NCBI GenBank assembly: GCA_016178155.1
Contig: JACOTZ010000098.1
Span: 1-39,847 of the forward strand
DNA: 39,847 nt
Direction of reading: 5' to 3'
DNA from: Acidobacteriota bacterium
Lineage (GTDB): Bacteria; Acidobacteriota; Terriglobia; Bryobacterales; Bryobacteraceae
Shown: piece by piece, positions 39,050 to 39,847 of the stretch
Layout: the number at the start of each line of letters is the position of its first letter
How positions within the stretch are numbered: position 1 is the stretch's first letter
The notes under the pieces: model-generated
What the model saw: the letters and a program-made list of their open reading frames with translations, nothing else
The model's database searches: none
Told to the model about the DNA's origin: nothing
Translations under genes and position numbers: made by a program

Positions 39050-39847
39050 TCATGCCTTGCGGATGTTGACCCACGTGTGTACGTGCGGGTGACCGCGGAA
39101 ATACCACAGCATGTTGGGAGATTCGAGTTGCCACACGTCCCACACGCCGTCGCTGCCGAGATCGAGGTTCTTGTAGAAGGCCATTGAGAGCGAGGGCACG
39201 CCGCCAGCTTCGCGGATATAGCGCATCGCCTCATCCGCGTCCGATTTGCGGAACGGCAGCAGCAGGTCGCGCAGGACGGCCTCGACCAGGCGCTGCTGGT
39301 CCTTCGAGAGATCGGAGACCGGGAGGCCCTCGACGCGCGCGTCTTTGTGCTTGAGTGCGACGGTAGCGCTGGCCTTCTCGGCACGCGGGTCTGCAAGCAG
39401 GGCCGCTTCGCGCTGCTTTCCGCTGAGCGCGCTGAAGACCTCGTTGGCGCGCCTGGCCTGGAACCAGTACACGTTGCCGGGATGGTCGGGCTGCTCGGTA
39501 AAGTTCGGTCCGGCCTGGTGGCCATAGAAGATGGGGCCGCCAAAGGCGGAGCCTTCGACGGAATTCCCGTCGCAGCGCACGGTGCAGTGCCGGCCGGTGA
39601 GCACGAACTCGAATTTACCGCCGGCCGGCTCGCCAAAGAGCGCCACCGAGTAGTTTCCCAGTCCTCCCGCATCATCCTGCACGTGCTGCATGACCTTGTC
39701 GACGAATTCCGGGTTGTGCAGGCCGCGGAAGATCTCTGTGATCATCGCTTGCTGATCGGGCGTGTAGAACTTGCCGACGGGATGCGGCGTGATGTGCCAG
39801 TTGTTATCGACCTTGGAGCGCAGCGGGTGGTCGAAGGGGAACGCAAT
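39050..39847 (-). CDS. DUF3500 family protein, C-terminal part
   Basis: The frame is open from the window edge (39847) to the stop at 39050, so this is the C-terminal ~265 residues of a longer protein. Before the first internal ATG (39745) the frame already reads PFDHPLRSKVDNNWHITPHPVGKFY, typical of the family's N-terminal half, so the internal ATG is not the start. Downstream are LGNYSVALFGEP, FEFVLTGRHCTVRCDGNSV, GPIFYGHQAGPNF, SKDQQRLVEAVLRDLLLPF and FYKNLDLGSDGVWDVWQLE. DUF3500 proteins are common exported proteins of Planctomycetes and Acidobacteria without a settled function. It is transcribed toward the sulfatase (106 bases apart), so the two may share an operon. Confidence 0.8.
   Translation of the reverse strand: MAFPFDHPLRSKVDNNWHITPHPVGKFYTPDQQAMITEIFRGLHNPEFVDKVMQHVQDDAGGLGNYSVALFGEPAGGKFEFVLTGRHCTVRCDGNSVEGSAFGGPIFYGHQAGPNFTEQPDHPGNVYWFQARRANEVFSALSGKQREAALLADPRAEKASATVALKHKDARVEGLPVSDLSKDQQRLVEAVLRDLLLPFRKSDADEAMRYIREAGGVPSLSMAFYKNLDLGSDGVWDVWQLESPNMLWYFRGHPHVHTWVNIRKA

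Noticed and set aside
38944-39675. N-terminal extension of the sulfatase through the DUF3500 gene
   Set aside because: That stretch is the DUF3500 coding sequence in another frame; the sulfatase family N terminus and Tat-like signal begin at 38943.

Overview
The window looks like a piece of an Acidobacteria chromosome, most probably Bryobacterales / Candidatus Solibacter-like. The evidence is the high GC content, a secreted protein ending in a Solibacter-type C-terminal domain (TIGR03437 pattern), an 'acidobacterial duplicated orphan permease' (ADOP) paired with a PadR regulator, long secreted proteins built from putative Ig repeats, a PEP-CTERM protein, and many Sec- or Tat-exported sugar and polymer-degrading enzymes. 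All family names come from reading the sequence, not from searches.

Layout. 1-4.6 kb: the C-terminal end of a glycoside hydrolase-like protein and an NAD-dependent epimerase on the plus strand, facing a minus-strand sugar-utilisation operon (TIM-barrel isomerase, DMT transporter, Gfo/Idh/MocA dehydrogenase) with a candidate operator. 5.0-7.0 kb: an RRM RNA-binding protein and a radical SAM/SPASM enzyme, divergent across a 0.6 kb gene-free gap. 7.1-12.2 kb: a secreted lipase-like protein, an MFS transporter, a DUF1080 protein and a PEP-CTERM protein. 12.3-16.5 kb: the nitrogen-control operon amt-glnB-glnD. 17-18.1 kb: a BBP2-type outer-membrane porin without a visible signal peptide, preceded by a dense set of nested inverted repeats. 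18.3-21.3 kb: padR-ADOP permease pair.

21.4-30.2 kb is the most distinctive block. Two giant exported Ig-repeat proteins (12 and 9 repeats) share an unrecognised C-terminal domain of about 230 residues and a colinear duplicated stretch of about 2.26 kb. Between them lie two small exported proteins (one with a Big/transthyretin-like fold, one beta-propeller-like). The last three genes overlap or abut as one operon. The first gene and the operon start from near-identical promoter/leader sequences, so they are probably co-expressed and act together at the cell surface.

30.4-34.3 kb: a three-gene minus-strand operon (D-2-hydroxyacid dehydrogenase, thiamine-diphosphate enzyme, enolase-superfamily dehydratase), probably for sugar acids; its first and last products carry export signals. 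34.3-36.1 kb holds two damaged genes: a small coiled-coil protein interrupted by a stop codon, and a D-aminoacylase with an internal, frame-breaking deletion. 36.2-39.8 kb: an exported TIM-barrel isomerase, an arylsulfatase-like protein with a HEAT-like tail, and the C-terminal part of a DUF3500 protein that runs off the window.

Overall this is a heterotroph genome region centred on polysaccharide and sugar-acid use plus nitrogen sensing. No rRNA, tRNA, CRISPR array or intact insertion sequence was seen.
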